A stretch of DNA of 64,000 nt from Polytrichum commune. Taxonomy: Eukaryota > Streptophyta > Polytrichopsida > Polytrichales > Polytrichaceae. The translations under genes and the position numbers were made by a program. Below the pieces are notes generated by a model that was given only the letters and a program-made list of their open reading frames with translations, did not search any database and was not told the DNA's origin. The stretch's first letter is position 1; every line of letters starts with the position of its first letter. Location: contig OX485807.1 of NCBI GenBank assembly GCA_950295325.1, forward strand, positions 14,287,001 through 14,351,000. The letters run 5' to 3'. Of the stretch, positions 1 to 12,328 are shown one piece after another.

Positions 1-170
1 CATATGACTCCCAAAAAGCTTCCACAGAGCCAATAACAACATTCTTTGACATTAAATTAGAGTGTATATTTTGATCCCAGTGTCACTACAACCACTTTAG
101 AACGTGCCCATCGTATATAAATTGTATCCTTAACATTTCTTGAAGTTGACATGCTAATCATAAATATTAA

Positions 171-226
171 AAATCACTTAACTCACTTAACTCACTTAAC
201 TCACTTAAAAATCACTTAACTCACTC
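171..226. repeat. 9-bp tandem repeat CTTAACTCA
   Basis: About five units of CTTAACTCA, interrupted by one AAAAAT stretch, lie directly against the left end of the Harbinger element at 230. No function is evident. Confidence 0.85.
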
Positions 227-229
227 TAA

Positions 230-1436
230 GGGCCGGTTTACACTACGGTGGAGAAGTCCACCGGTCATGAAAAAAAGGGCGTTTCTCAATTGTGATTGGT
301 CGAAAATGCAACTCTTGACCGGTGGGTGTTTACACTAGGTGAAGAAAACAATGGTGGTGAACTTTCCTCATGGATGATAAAATGACATGGCCGCCTACAT
401 GGCGGCACTTTTTGGAGTTGGGCTTCTCCGGAGGAGGAGTTTCTTGTCCGGCCTCAAGAGGCCAGAGAAGCCCAACTCAATAAAAAATACCATACAAATC
501 GGCAAGTGTATGCAAAGTATCACCGGTTGCCAATCGATGCAATGTCAAAGAAATTCTACACTCTATTAGAATACAAAGTCTTAATTTTGTATCTTTCTTG
601 CTCAACATGGGTCCAAGCAAATGACATAAATAAATAAAAAGTAGGCTTACTCACCCGTACACAATCTTTGAACATTTTTGCATTATACGATCCAAGAAGA
701 AATTGTGACACATATCCACTTTGCCGGTCAAATTTCCACACCACCCTCTCCTTACTCCCAAACAAAAAATATGTCATCATCATAATTGAAGCATTATGGT
801 GATACATGATGGTTTTTTGTATCGCCATAGTTGAAACGATAAAATACTTCAAAACCATAAAGATCATAAGAGAGCACAAAATCTCTCTTCTTCGATTATC
901 CGTGATTGAAGATCAAAGATAAGAAGAGAGAAATTGATGAGGATGATTAAGAGGAGAGCATGTCTTAAATAATACCAAAGAGTAGTGCTTTGTCCAATGT
1001 GTATGGATTTTCCCCTCTTCATTCTTAAACACCCAAAGAGACATTTATTTCCTACATGGGCCAAACTTGACAATTGGCAATTTGGCAATTTTCATTATCT
1101 TTTGAATAAAATTGAACATTATATTACACAATTCTTATGAACACAATTCTTGTTGAAATCTTTTGATACAATGTGAATGTAGAGAATTATGGTTTTTTAT
1201 CACAAAAATCTTCACCATTAGGTGAACTTCTCTTCACCGGTGGACTTCTCCGGTGGACTTCTCCGCTAAACTTCTCCTCTAGGTGTTTAGACTTCAACCG
1301 GTCAAGACTCCTTAAGAAATATTTTATTGCCTTTAATTCTTCTCTGGCACATCCACCATTTGCCTCATATAACCATGTCTTGGCCAAGCATTCTTGACCG
1401 ACCGGAGGCCTTCTCCACCGTAGTGTAAACCGGCCC
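230..1436. mobile_element. PIF/Harbinger-type DNA element, 1.2 kb
   Basis: The ends are inverted repeats of about 27 bp starting GGGCCGGTTTACACTACGG, identical on the two sides. The element is flanked by a direct TAA at 227-229 and 1437-1439, which is the 3-bp TAA/TTA target duplication typical of PIF/Harbinger. Subterminal CTTCTCC-type motifs recur near 420-470 and 1225-1290, as expected for transposase binding sites. Inside, on the minus strand, is a fragment resembling the N-terminal part of a Harbinger transposase. No DDE nuclease domain can be found, so the copy is defective but clearly derived from a coding element. Confidence 0.85.
556..879 (-). pseudogene. Harbinger transposase N-terminal remnant
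   Basis: The minus-strand frame (107 codons) contains a segment ending in RVSKPTFYLF, preceded by a W-rich/LGSY stretch. It resembles the start of HARBI1-like nucleases, where a W...LG.Y...F+.+FR+S+.TF motif precedes the DDE domain. The rest of the enzyme, including the DDE triad, is absent between here and the element's left end. The frame lies wholly inside the TIR-bounded element at 230-1436, which supports the identification. The match is by motif recognition only; a profile search would decide it. Confidence 0.45.
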
Positions 1437-1439
1437 TAA

Positions 1440-2685
1440 TTGTGATTGAACAAAGTTAACTATCTCGATTGTTGGGCATGCGACCTTTACAACGTCGTCT
1501 CCTCATGGAGTATATGTTGGATCCATTCATATGGCGTTCTAGAGAAGAGATCCCGTGAGATCAATAGGACTCATCCATGTGCTATTTGTGATCTAGCTAG
1601 TTAGCTTTGAAGCAATGGCTGTTGTTGGTGCCACCATAACGGACACAATACTCTAGGCCCAATATTCCAAGCTAGGAACATCGAAAAGCCTCTCAATGCT
1701 ATCTAGAAATTGCTATTTGGTATTCAAATATGTAATAATGATATTCAAAGCCAAACAGCTCATGATGCCTTAGTAGGCCTATCTCGAAAGTTGAACAATT
1801 GCTATCAAATAGCTTCATTTTAAAGTGAGTCTTTGTTGGTGTTTGAAAGGGGGAAATGGAAAAGCGAACCACACTCGAGTACCAAGATGGAGTACTTCCA
1901 CAAACAAAAACCTTGGTGTTGTCAAAAGTATAGGTATCATAAATGGTGAGATGGGTCTTAAATGGTTACTTTTCCGACTAGGTTAGATGGATCTTAAATG
2001 GTTGCTTTTTCCAACTAGCCCACTTCTCCTAGGATATGAAACACGTGATTAGCATGAGATGGTTAGCAAATCCGCATCAAGGATGTACACACTTTCCTCG
2101 TGTCTTTAGGTTTTGCTAAGGTAGGTTAGCCTAATATCACAATCACTTCCATGAAGTTTTGAGTTACTATGATGTGCAATAGATATAGAAAAATAAGCCT
2201 AGTTGATTCATAAAAATTTGCACAAATTCAATGCTATACGAATGAGCTAAGGTGATTGAACTTTCAGTTTGTGATCATTTTTTCAAAAAAGTATCTATGC
2301 AATTTTCTTAATTTGTTGCATAGGCGCGTTTAAATTGGTTGCCATTGAGCATCATTTGTGCATTGGCCTTTTGCCTATTCCAAGTTCTCAACTATTGAGT
2401 TGTCGTACAATTCCTTAAAAACATATTAGAATCGTTTGTTTTGGTAGGATATTGAACCATGGTGAACCCAAAAGTATGTGTTAGAATAAGGTCAGTGTAT
2501 GAATTAACATCTCTACCTCAACAATCTTGATCCCAATCTTTGATTCATTATAGAGGGCCTCTATCTTTGCAGGCCTTCACCATGTAAATAATCTCATATT
2601 TTTATGTCCAAAGCTTCTAAAGGGAGGCCCTCTATGATCAATGGAGAATGAGTAATGTTGATCATAAATGATTGGACAAGCATGT
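1440..2685. other. No gene seen; fragment of E-type repeat
   Basis: No supportable reading frame. Bases 1983-2095 match the middle of the interspersed E repeat (shared words such as CTAGGATATGAAACA and GGTTAGCAAATCC compared with 32700-32770). The rest is unassigned AT-rich sequence. Confidence 0.5.
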
Positions 2686-2871
2686 TGTCATACCCAGTAA
2701 TTTGCGTCCAAGATGACCCAAAACTACTGGATGATAGTGGAGAGGTACCCAGAACCAAATGGAGTGGTTGGTAGTTTGATTCCTGGCCATGAAATCTCCT
2801 CTCTACTTGACAAAAAATCTAGCCAGGTGACCATGTGCCTCTTGTGTTAAAAATAAAATAAATAAATAAAC

Positions 2872-2872
<1 letters not shown>

Positions 2873-2905
<33 letters not shown>
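2873..2905. repeat. (CAA)11 microsatellite
   Basis: Uninterrupted CAA units, preceded by short AAAT repeats. Confidence 0.95.
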
Positions 2906-2906
<1 letters not shown>

Positions 2907-3039
2907 ACCTAGTAACTTGCCTATAAAGTTGATGATACCCTGGTGGTACCTTGATGAAGAGATGTATTGATGGATTCATTGGGGAAGAATGATGACTAAC
3001 CATACTTTAATGGTTTTAGCATGTGAGCAGATGGTCATT

Positions 3040-3431
3040 GGAGTCAGACAACTCTAGAGGAAGAAATGGGCTAGACAACCCATGAATGAATTGTGACAAG
3101 GGCTAGACAACCCAAGAATGTAAGGTGCACAATGGCTAGGCAACCCATGAACAGATTGTGCACGGGAGTTATACAACTTCCGATGGAAGATCTTTGCCAT
3201 GGAGTTAGAAAGCTCCAACTAAGAGTTAGACACCTCCCTTTGGAAGATCTTTGTGTTGGGGTTAGACAACTTCATCTAGAAGATATGAATTGGAGTTAGA
3301 CAACTCCTAGCGGATGGATGTTATCCACTGGAGTTAGACAACTCTCAATGGATAGATGAATGGCGTTGGAATTAGACAGTTCCAACTAGAAGAATGGATG
3401 AATAAATCAATTTGGAATTAGACAATTCCAA
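3040..3431. repeat. Array of 12 small covarying hairpins
   Basis: Twelve copies of a 14-18 nt dyad are spaced mostly 20-40 bp apart. The consensus is GGAGTTAGACAACTCC: a 6-bp stem around an AGAC loop. Copies start near 3040, 3066, 3100, 3133, 3164, 3201, 3223, 3258, 3292, 3330, 3365 and 3412. Stem bases vary but tend to keep pairing: GGAGTT/AACTCC at 3292, GGAATT/AATTCC at 3414, and a longer 9-pair stem (one G-U) at 3365-3386. The loop AGAC is nearly fixed. A short plus-strand frame (3093-3299) reads the repeats in part, but a stop breaks it and it does not span the array. Function unknown. Confidence 0.8.
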
Positions 3432-3869
3432 CTGGAAGAATGTGATTGAGCCAAAAGATGGAAGAACATTCATAGTAGAACTAAAGCTAGAGCTATGAAT
3501 ATAAGGATTTTACTATATTTGGAAATATAAAGTTAAAATAATGTCTTTGGCATAAGAGGAAGCTCGGGGGAGGAGAGAGGATCTTTTTTGTCTCTCCTAT
3601 GGTCGGGTGGTTTGAGCTTATAGTCATTCACATTGTATTCGTTAAGGGTCAAGTTTTTATATTACACTCCGCTGAAAGTTCATAATTATTGTATTGAGTA
3701 TAAATGTTTATTGTATTATTCCTTATAAATTTAAATTCAATGATATTTTAGTCGTTAATTTACCTCCAAGAAATTTCAAATATATTGGCCCGATAAATAA
3801 AGCACACAAGATCTTTGGTTGCACATTGTGTGATCACTTTTTATAAGTCACTTCCCGGGGGTTTGTAGT

Positions 3870-4848
3870 TTATATTTTAAATAGGGAAAATCCCAAGGAA
3901 ACACTCAAGGAAGACTCAAAACATGATTTTTGTACCATACGGGTGTCTCAAGTAAGTTTAATTAGGACAAACATAGGAGGCCATGATGATAGCACTTCCC
4001 CCAATAGACTCTTCATTCATGATGGCCCTTCAGGCCAAAGTTCCTCTCTCTCTAATTAGGACAAACATAGGTTGATAACTTGATATCAAGCATCGACAAC
4101 CAAGAGGAAAAAAGGACTTCATCGGACGGCAAACAAGTGACAAGTGATGTGGCCGCCTTCAACATATACCTCTCTTCCTATCATACTATGGTCTTTACAG
4201 TTACTATTCATGAAATCTGAAGACAACAACCTATTCATACCTTCTCAATTATAATTCTCTAGGTCAATCAAGGTCATTGTCACCTATATCCTATTTGAGC
4301 TAGACAAACCAAAAAACTAACACCATAAGAATTGAACCCTCCGAGTGCCGAATAGTGGTTTCCACGTAGGATTCAATAGGGGTTAACCAATGTGAATATG
4401 ACACGTGCCAAACTTCTTCAAAAAATATGAATTAAGTGTGTTATGTTGAAATTTATGTCACCCTACATCAATAAAGATAAAATATGTAGAGCAATGTCAA
4501 GTACTACTAAGAAGGTAGTATTTGGGGATGGTTAGCAAGTGCTATCCCCACGGACTACCCATTAACCTTTCTTTAGTCCATTAGGCATTTGGCAGGTGAC
4601 CTTCTTGTTATGTTTAAAAAGTATACATGCATGTGATTGAGATTAAAAGTTGAATATGGGATTTTGACTTAACTTACTAGTATTGTAAATATGAGGTATT
4701 TTATAGTGTTGAAGAAATACCATTTTCAATGCAAGACTTGGCAAATTTTTTTGGAAGACTCGACATGGGTGTTTGATGTTTCTCAAAGTCAAAGTTGTCA
4801 ATCAACACATATGTTTTACCATATAGGTTCAAAAAAGAGCATATTTTA
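3870..4848. other. No gene seen; short direct repeat
   Basis: Only a 19-bp direct repeat TAATTAGGACAAACATAGG near 3960 and 4055 stands out. Otherwise unassigned. Confidence 0.5.
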
Positions 4849-5219
4849 GGTAGATGTGTCTAATTCGGCGTCTCATCTTAAATGGACACCTATATTTGAG
4901 TGGTGTATGGTTGGGTGTGACTCTAAGAGTGGACAACAAAAAGACAAGTGTCTATAGGAGACAAGACTACATGCTTGAGACGTGATAATCATTCTAGGTA
5001 TAATCATCAACATAATAGGAGGGACCTAAATGATTGTTTAATAAAAAAAGAACCTTCACTTTGACAATGAATTAGATATTAATGCGAATTATAGAAATTA
5101 CGAGGACAATGGCTACGGGCACGATTTGGATTTGTTGATCATCTCAAACTAATTACATGTTTCCTATCCTACAAGAAGGGAGTGCAGAGCAAAAAATGTC
5201 CATTTAAGGCACACTTGCC
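4849..5219 (-). mobile_element. E-family MITE-like repeat
   Basis: About 370 bp with imperfect inverted ends (left GGTAGATGTGTCTAA, right complement GGCAAGTGTGCCTTAAATGG). The interior shares long matches with 21791-22158, 32673-33076 and 59083-59444, for example CACGATTTGGATTTG followed by an ATCATCTC word. No consistent target duplication was found across the copies, so the superfamily is not assigned. Confidence 0.6.
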
Positions 5220-6019
5220 TTGACTTAATCAATACCTAGTATGAGTGGTGGGGGAGTGGTGATAATTCTCTTTAATTCTTTAGTGATATTACCAAATTGG
5301 GATGGCGTGTATTTTTTGAAGCAATTTGTGTGTCGGACTAATCAATTGAATGACATGATATGGCTTTGTGGTGGGAGTATTTTGTCAAAAACCGATAGAG
5401 GTTGAAATACAAGGAAAAATCACGAGTTATATAGGAAATCGTCTTCTTGTATAGCTTGCCTCTCTTGTGTTAGGGTTTGATAATCAATCACATGCTCAAA
5501 AAAACATTGTTCATTATATTTTTTTCTCCCCTCCTGTCACCAAAAAGCCTCCACCCTTCAATTTCGTCCTAGCCCGAATGGAGAAGTTTATAATGACATG
5601 TAGAGATTTCTCTCTTTGTAACACAATGTATGATTCCAATCTATCGTTGGAATATACAAAACTTAGCCAAGTCTATACTATGTCTTCTTACACTCCTTAA
5701 TCTCGGATAATGTCACATCCTTGTATTTCTCTAAAGTCCACCCGGCCGCTTTGGCCACGCATGCCTTCAAAGATATCCCTCTTGTGAAGCGAGTCATTGT
5801 CGTCGACTCCACACTACTACATGAGTTCTCGCTTATTGATTCCATGAATTACACAAGTTTAAGTATTGATAAATACTTGTCATTTATTGTAGTTTCTCCT
5901 CACGCTTCAACCACTATATTGGTTTAATGAACTAATGGTTATCCCTAATGGAACCAAACAAACTTCCTTTGTTCCCCTAGACTTTACTAGCTAATAGTGT
6001 AACTTTTCCATTACTTCTC
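5220..6019. other. No gene seen
   Basis: Two short open frames (5467-5700, 5721-5927) show no recognisable motif and are not supported as genes. Confidence 0.5.
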
Positions 6020-6600
6020 GGAATGTCCTGAAATTTTATCTGTAACTAGGGAGACAAAGCAAAAAACATCTCACCAATTTGTGAGCCTATCCCATTTTCT
6101 GTCCGACAGTTATGACCATTTTAGTGTGTCAGTCTACCCAAATTTCAGAATGTCATAACTTCCTCTCACAGGCTCCAAAGAACTTCAAATTTTGGGAGCA
6201 ATCATAAAAACTAATTTTTTATGACCCCCCGAAATTTCAAACTATTTTCATTTTCTGCCAAAACGTTATGGCCTTTTTAGTCTGCAACTCTTGAAAACAC
6301 TTTAGAATAATATATCTCCTTCTCATATATTCGGAATGACTTGAAATTTGTACCACAACTAGGAAACCTAAGAACAAAGCATCCCTCAAAATTTCATGCG
6401 TTTCCAAGCCTCTGTCCATGAGTTATGCCCATTTCAGCTCAAAAATGTAGGCGAAGTTCAGAATGTCATAACTGCTGCTCCAGTACTCCAAACATCCTCA
6501 GATTTTGACCATGTTCATATAAACAAGTTGTTTATTAACCCTCTAAATTTCAATGAAGTAGCTTCTTCTGCTCGGAAGTTATGCCCCTTACAACCTAGAC
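6020..6600. repeat. 157-bp-period degenerate tandem array
   Basis: The marker word (A/C)GTTATGNCC occurs at 6107, 6264, 6421 and 6577, that is, steps of 157, 157 and 156. Each unit also carries CAGAATGTCATAAC-like, TTGAAATTT-like and CATTTTCTGCC-like words in the same order. This layout resembles repeated untranslated segments of plant LTR retrotransposons, but no adjacent gag/pol was found. Confidence 0.75.
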
Positions 6601-6660
6601 TACTCAAGAAATACCCAAGAAATATGAACTCAAATACTACAACTTGAAGCCATAAAATAT

Positions 6661-9600
6661 CTTAAAATTATTCACACCAAAACTAATTCTAACAAGAGGT
6701 CAAGCCCTCTTCAAGGCCAACTAGCCTTGGCTCTCCAACTAAAAACTAAACACACACATGTGTTCCAATCTTGCTTCCAACATACCCACATTTATAACAC
6801 GTGGGGTGCCTTGGAGCACGAAGGGAAGAGAGGATGAGTGAGGGAAGAATGAAGAATTATATAGTGAGTTTGAGGGGGTGAGCATCCTCAAGGTTCACGA
6901 TAAGCCCTCGAGATCTCCTCATACTTTGTAGGCTCTAATCCTATCTCCTAAGCCTTCCTCCCTCAAATGATCAACAAGGATCCTAATTCAAACATTTAAC
7001 TAACCTTGGTTTTCTACCTACCACACTTTACCAAGGTTTGTCCTTCTCCTACTTAAATCCACTCCACAAAAGCCTAATGCTTCAAACTAAGTTTTCTTCA
7101 AGCTTCACTCTTTTTATATTTTTGTGAATAATCATAAATCACCAAAACACCACTTGTAATGTTTTACAAGTGTTAACTACCAATGTGGACATCAATTTGG
7201 GCTCACACCTCCTCCCCCCCCCTTTACGGGATTTTGGTCACATGTTTATCGTTTTCTCAAAAGAACACTTAAATTGAGCTTGGAAGTTGTTTGGGAGTTG
7301 CATGGTTGGTGGGCATGGCATTGTAATTGTTGGTACCAAAGAATTTCTAGATAACACACCAAAGACAAGACGTACCTTCAAATATGGTCAAATGGTAGGT
7401 CATGTATTTTTATCTGTAAGATTGTTATCACAAATATAAATGAATATTGGTATTTCTTGCAAATAATGTGCTAAATTCATAGTCAATATATTTTAGTTAT
7501 GTGGTGGACTTGCTATGTGTGGATATGTAGGTCATGTTATGCCTCCACTTCAGTTTGGTTTTGAAAAACCCATGAACATATGCTCATATGCCCTTAACCC
7601 CTAGAAACCTGTGAGTTTTGAGTAAATTTTGAATATGTTATTAAGAATATGTTCTTTCTATGAAAGGAAAAACTTCTTAAAACAAAGTTGTTTATGAAAG
7701 ATTGATACATATATCTATACAATTGGTGCTTAGACTGAAGCATATCATATTTATATGGGCTTTATAAAATGGTTGTTATCTAAAAACATCTCGTGAATTT
7801 AATTTGGACCTTTTGTAATAGAATTTGTGATTAAAATTTCTCTATACATAAGAATAGTATGTAATGAATAATTGCAAAGGAAAACCTATCATCTGCATAA
7901 AAAAATAATCATTGTGTCATCATTATTTGTGCTTATTGGCTACACTCCCACTATACTACAAAAAAAATGATGTGCCTAAGTTTGACAAGCTAGTAAAAAT
8001 AAGCAATTGGCCTCATTGTGGTGGGTGGTGGGTTGAACTAATTCCACGTCTTCGTTGCTAATTATCCTAGCAAAGGCTGGCACACAAGTCTTGCTACCAT
8101 AGCCACAACATAAAATAATTCTGAAATATATATGTTGGATTTTTTTGAGAATAATAGACACATTTTTTCCAAATCACTTTTATTTACCTTACACAATTAC
8201 CGGAATGTGGTGAATCCTCACTCCACACAAGCTTATGTAGTGGTAATAGTCCATTACAAAATATTAGATTGAGAGAGGGTTGCACATTATATTCCACGGC
8301 ATACTTAGTCATTGCAAAGAATATGGGTTAACATGAAATTGTAAGACTTTGTACTAAGAACTTGGTCTATAACCTGAATAATTGTTCGGACCTCATCTCC
8401 ACATAGAAGATGCATCTATATAAAATAGTGTCCTACTAAGAAAAGTTGGTACATCAGAAGAAGTACCACCTTCAAAATGAACTTTGTAATTTGATGCAAA
8501 AATATATGAACAAATTTCAGCATGCGTTTTCAAGAAGTGAGGACATTTAACAAGAACATTTGTTTTGAATACAGTTTCAGAGCTTGATTGTGCAAAGAAG
8601 AATTTATTTTCTTGGAGTTGTGTTAAACTAAGAGAAACTAAGACAATTAAACATAGTACCACCTTCAACAAAACACGTGATTTGTTGATGTTATACAAAA
8701 GACACCAACAAATACATATAAGACAACGAACTGGGACTTCATCTCTTAAATTTATAGAGCCCACATGGATTGTGGATAATTCTCCCACTTTACTAATACG
8801 AGGGCTATTCTCCATTATCTTGCTAATGACTCAATGTTCATTGACACAACTACCACCTATTGCTTAGGTATTGTTGAACAAGTTGAACTTGATTTTTAAA
8901 ATCATAAAATTATTAATAATCTCATTTTTTTTAAATGTTCGTTGGACTTTTGGTTAGTTGATTAATTATTGAACACAAGTATGTTGGACCGGCTATTAGC
9001 ATATGGTAGTAGCCTCAAGAGGGCACAAGTCTAAATGGCCTAAGGAGAGGAGAGGGAAGAGGAGACTCAATCGTAGAGAGGGTTTGGCTTTGTCCCCATG
9101 ACCACATGTCCCTTGGATCTTTCACCTATGCGCCATGGGAAGCATGGAGTAATGCCGTAGTTGCTCACCAAATGGCATTGGTTGGCCAAGTGCAAATGAA
9201 AATAAAAATGGTTGACATAATGGCTCATTTACATAAAAGTTCATGCATTGGAGGACATAGGGAAAAGAAATAACAACCGGGAAGAGGCAAAGTGAACAAC
9301 TTAGTGTGAAAAATGTGAGATTGATAAATTAGTCGATGAATTCATAGGATAGAACAGTTTGGATCATAGACAAGGGCGATGTCAATTTTGTGAGAGAATT
9401 TGAATTCATAATCTAAAGGGTGTTAAACTTCATCATGGAGTTAGTTCATTGACTCCACTTGGTTGGATTTGACCAAATACTTGTCATGCTTTGGGACTTG
9501 GGAACATGGGTTAGGGAATATCATGACATGTCTACAATGAGGTGAAATATTGCGGAAAGTAATGTTGATGTAGCCAAAGTAGTGCAAGAGAGCAATGATG

Positions 9601-10659
9601 CTCTTAGGTTGTCAATGGCCTTCCCACTTCGGACATTGCCAATGCATCCATGTGGTAACAATGAATGGACATAGTTAGTGGGCTAATTGGGTAAAGATGA
9701 GGAGCACACCAACTTCTCTATACTCTAGTATACAAGCGAGGCAATGCGTGGCTCCAACCTTGAAGACAACCCAAATATCTAGTTGGTCGATTGAGTGTGG
9801 CTCAAAAGAATCTTGTTGACATTCAAGGTCTAAATTGAATATAGTTTACAACTCTTTGCATGAAGTTGTGAGTAGTGTATTGCACTTCATGGTCTTTGGA
9901 ATAACTCCGAACCTCATGCTCACAAATTGTGGTTACATTACCACTTCCCACCTTTGGGTATGATTCTTTTAGCTTGGGGTGGATTGTCAAAGTTTGTGGG
10001 AGAACATCAATTTTTGTGCATATTAACAAGAATTAATTGTAGAAGTTAGAATAGTGATTTTTATGTGTACAATTCATTGTCCATTGGTGTGCTGGAATAA
10101 TTTTAGATGTATTTGTTAAAGGGCCTTTCCATACCCCTACTTGTTACTACTTCCACCATGGTTATGTGAATATGTTGGTTTCGTGACTAGTCTAATTCCA
10201 TGTCTAGTCTAGTCTAGTCTTGTCCCGTGACTAGTTCAATTTTGGCCATAAGGGCAGTTCCTATCCTCTACTAGTCCCTCTCCCTAGAGACCTTCTATTT
10301 CTTGGTGTGGCTACCCATCCTTCACTTTAGCTTTATTGGTCCTAGATAAGGCTTCTCCTTGAAACCCTCTCATTCATCTAGCCTCCTAGAGTATGAAAGT
10401 GTCCATGGTTCCTCAACCCCACCAACCTGAGTCCTAGTTCCCTTTAGCAGATACAAATCTTCATGGTTGGACACGAACTCCATACTTAATGTTGTGTATA
10501 CCACATTTGGACATTCTTTTACACAATGAACTATGGCATGTGTCCTCTTTACTATAACTTAGTAGGTAATAGAGCAAATCTCACAAAATGCCAATCCTAA
10601 AGTTCTATGAGTAACTCCTGACTCTAGTATGGTCTAAGGCTACATTAGGTGCTTAGAGA

Positions 10660-10661
<2 letters not shown>
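6661..10661. other. Four kilobases without a recognised gene
   Basis: Several short frames are open, the longest 8393-8815 (-, 140 codons) and 8565-8867 (+, 100 codons), but they overlap on opposite strands and show no known motif. A small TCTAG tandem lies at about 10199-10218. Nothing else could be supported. Confidence 0.5.

Positions 10662-10720
<59 letters not shown>
10662..10720. repeat. (TG)n(GA)n microsatellite
   Basis: About 18 TG units run directly into 11 GA units. Confidence 0.95.
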
Positions 10721-10721
<1 letters not shown>

Positions 10722-11176
10722 ACTTAGATGCATAGATATTGAAATTGATGAAGCAATTCATAGATATAGGTTGTCTCGCATTTTGAGCAAAATTAAGCAC
10801 TTCAACGGCACAAACATAGTGTTTTGTTGCATGTGATACTTTTAGACAAATAATTGTGATGAAGAATGTTTACAAACCCTTGATTCAAAGGGGTGTGTTG
10901 ATTGATGATCACAATTTCAAAACCGTATTTCTTGAAATGACAGATGCAAGTGCAACCAACATGGACGTATTTATCCCCAAAACCTAACGACAAAAATATC
11001 TCCCTCATTCCAATCTTTGAGAAAACTTTTAGAGTTTGTTTGGGCAAGGGGATATGGACTTTGACGGCACACAAAATTGTCAGCATCAAGTTCAAACGGT
11101 CATGGTATTAATTTTAAGTTTCAAATGACAGACTTGAGAACTTTAGTCCAAAGTATATTGCACAAGTCAACCACTA

Positions 11177-11601
11177 CAAGGATCAATGAGTAAGCTCATC
11201 TACTTGATCACAATGCTTTCAAATTGATGCAAAAAGCACTAGAACAAAAAATTACATATTTACATGAGAAACAAAATACTCTTGAAGGAGAGCATGAGAA
11301 AACTAAAAGTCAGCTTTATCAAAAGTATGAGGAGCAATTGGAAGATAATGTCATATTTGAAGGAGAGTCGAATAATACCATACTGATGATCAAAACATAA
11401 TTTCTGGAAGAAATCTCAATGCTAAAACTCACTCACCAAAAAGATCTTGAAGCTTCTCAAAACAATTTACTCAAGATGACAAATGACCTTCGACGTTTGG
11501 CTACGAAGCTTGAGAGGCTCAAGAATCACAAGTTCCACCCACTGAAAGATTTCTCAATTGAAGGTCAGGGCATTACAAAAGAGTCGCCAAAAGATTGAGG
11601 T
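11177..11601 (+). pseudogene. Broken coiled-coil protein gene, fragment 1
   Basis: One plus-strand frame reads as a lysine/glutamate-rich heptad-like protein for about 140 codons, ending with ...ATKLERLKNHK... and a stop at 11599-11601. A single in-frame stop interrupts it near 11398-11400. The composition (L, K, E, Q spaced for coiled coil) is unlike the surrounding noncoding DNA. The family is not recognised. Together with 11741-12092 and 12329-12526 it looks like the decayed remains of one gene or of a transposon-borne gene. Confidence 0.4.
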
Positions 11602-11740
11602 AAAAAGTCCTCTCATGTCATGAGATTATCTTCTTGATTATAGTTGTCATATGCTACAGTGGAGTCATGTAATGAGCTGATGAGATGTTGAATGTTTCAA
11701 CTTTTGCATGTAAATGTTGAATCCAAACACAACAGAATTA

Positions 11741-12092
11741 ATGCAATCTCACAATGCACAAAATAGAGACAAGAAGTGGTTGCACAGAGACAATGATACT
11801 CGGAGATTGACTCGAGAGGTACTTGCATCAATGCTCTCTAAGAAGGAGGCTATAGCTTTGCTTTGCCCAACCAAAGTTCATCCATGTTGAAACACAATTG
11901 GCTAATGATGTATTGGAATGTATTGGTTATGAGATCGGTTCTCGATCAATATTAGCTACTTGTGATAGGAGTGGCATATCACAAAAAGGATACACATCAA
12001 TCTACAAAACAATGGAAAATGGAATAAAACATGTTGACAAGAATATACGGTTGAGGTATATGCTAAATCCACATCAAGTAAAGTTAGCTTGA
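11741..12092 (+). pseudogene. Broken unknown gene, fragment 2
   Basis: A frame from about 11741 to a stop near 11888 is followed, in another frame, by a run at 11898-12092 with protein-like content (...CDRSGISQKGYTSIYK... ending in ...RYMLNPHQVKLA). The change of frame with an intervening stop suggests a frameshift. I do not recognise the family. The downstream part is separated from 12329-12526 by a partial M-type MITE. Confidence 0.35.
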
Positions 12093-12131
12093 CCCCTCAG
12101 TGTTACTTCAACCTTGTGGCCAAAAGGAATT

Positions 12132-12260
12132 GTTGCATGCGAATTTACCTCATTCATCCATACTAAAAACTTGACCCCCTATAGTTTTGTGGCTGATTTT
12201 TCTCAAATGTGTCTCATTAGACTAATGCAAGCCTCAAGAACTATTTTTTCATATCACATC
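12132..12260 (+). mobile_element. Partial M-family MITE
   Basis: It matches one arm and the interior of 20828-21054 (CTCATTCATCC..., GACCCCCTATA..., TTGTGGCTGATTT). Only one terminus is present. Confidence 0.55.
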
Positions 12261-12328
12261 AACTAACAAAGATAATCTTTGGACTTTGTATTGTTTTAGG
12301 CTTCTGCTGTTTTTCTCACTATAGATCA

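Larger units (their letters stand above)
2686..3868. mobile_element. Possible degenerate solo LTR
   Basis: The segment begins TGTCATACCC, a start I associate with plant Ty3/Gypsy long terminal repeats, and a CCCGGGGGTTTGTAG stretch lies near 3854-3868 where such repeats often end. No 5-bp target duplication was found and the right border is a guess. It contains a CAA microsatellite and the hairpin array described separately. Confidence 0.25.

Noticed and set aside
3040-3431. CRISPR-like or protein-repeat reading of the hairpin array
   Set aside because: Units are 14-18 nt with uneven spacers in a plant nuclear context. The plus frame 3093-3299 is broken by a stop within the array.
7947-7975. 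En/Spm (CACTA) terminus CACTATACTACAAAA
   Set aside because: No matching inverted end or target duplication was found downstream.
8393-8867. Overlapping 140-codon (-) and 100-codon (+) frames
   Set aside because: They cover the same DNA on opposite strands, have no motif and no sign of splice or promoter context.
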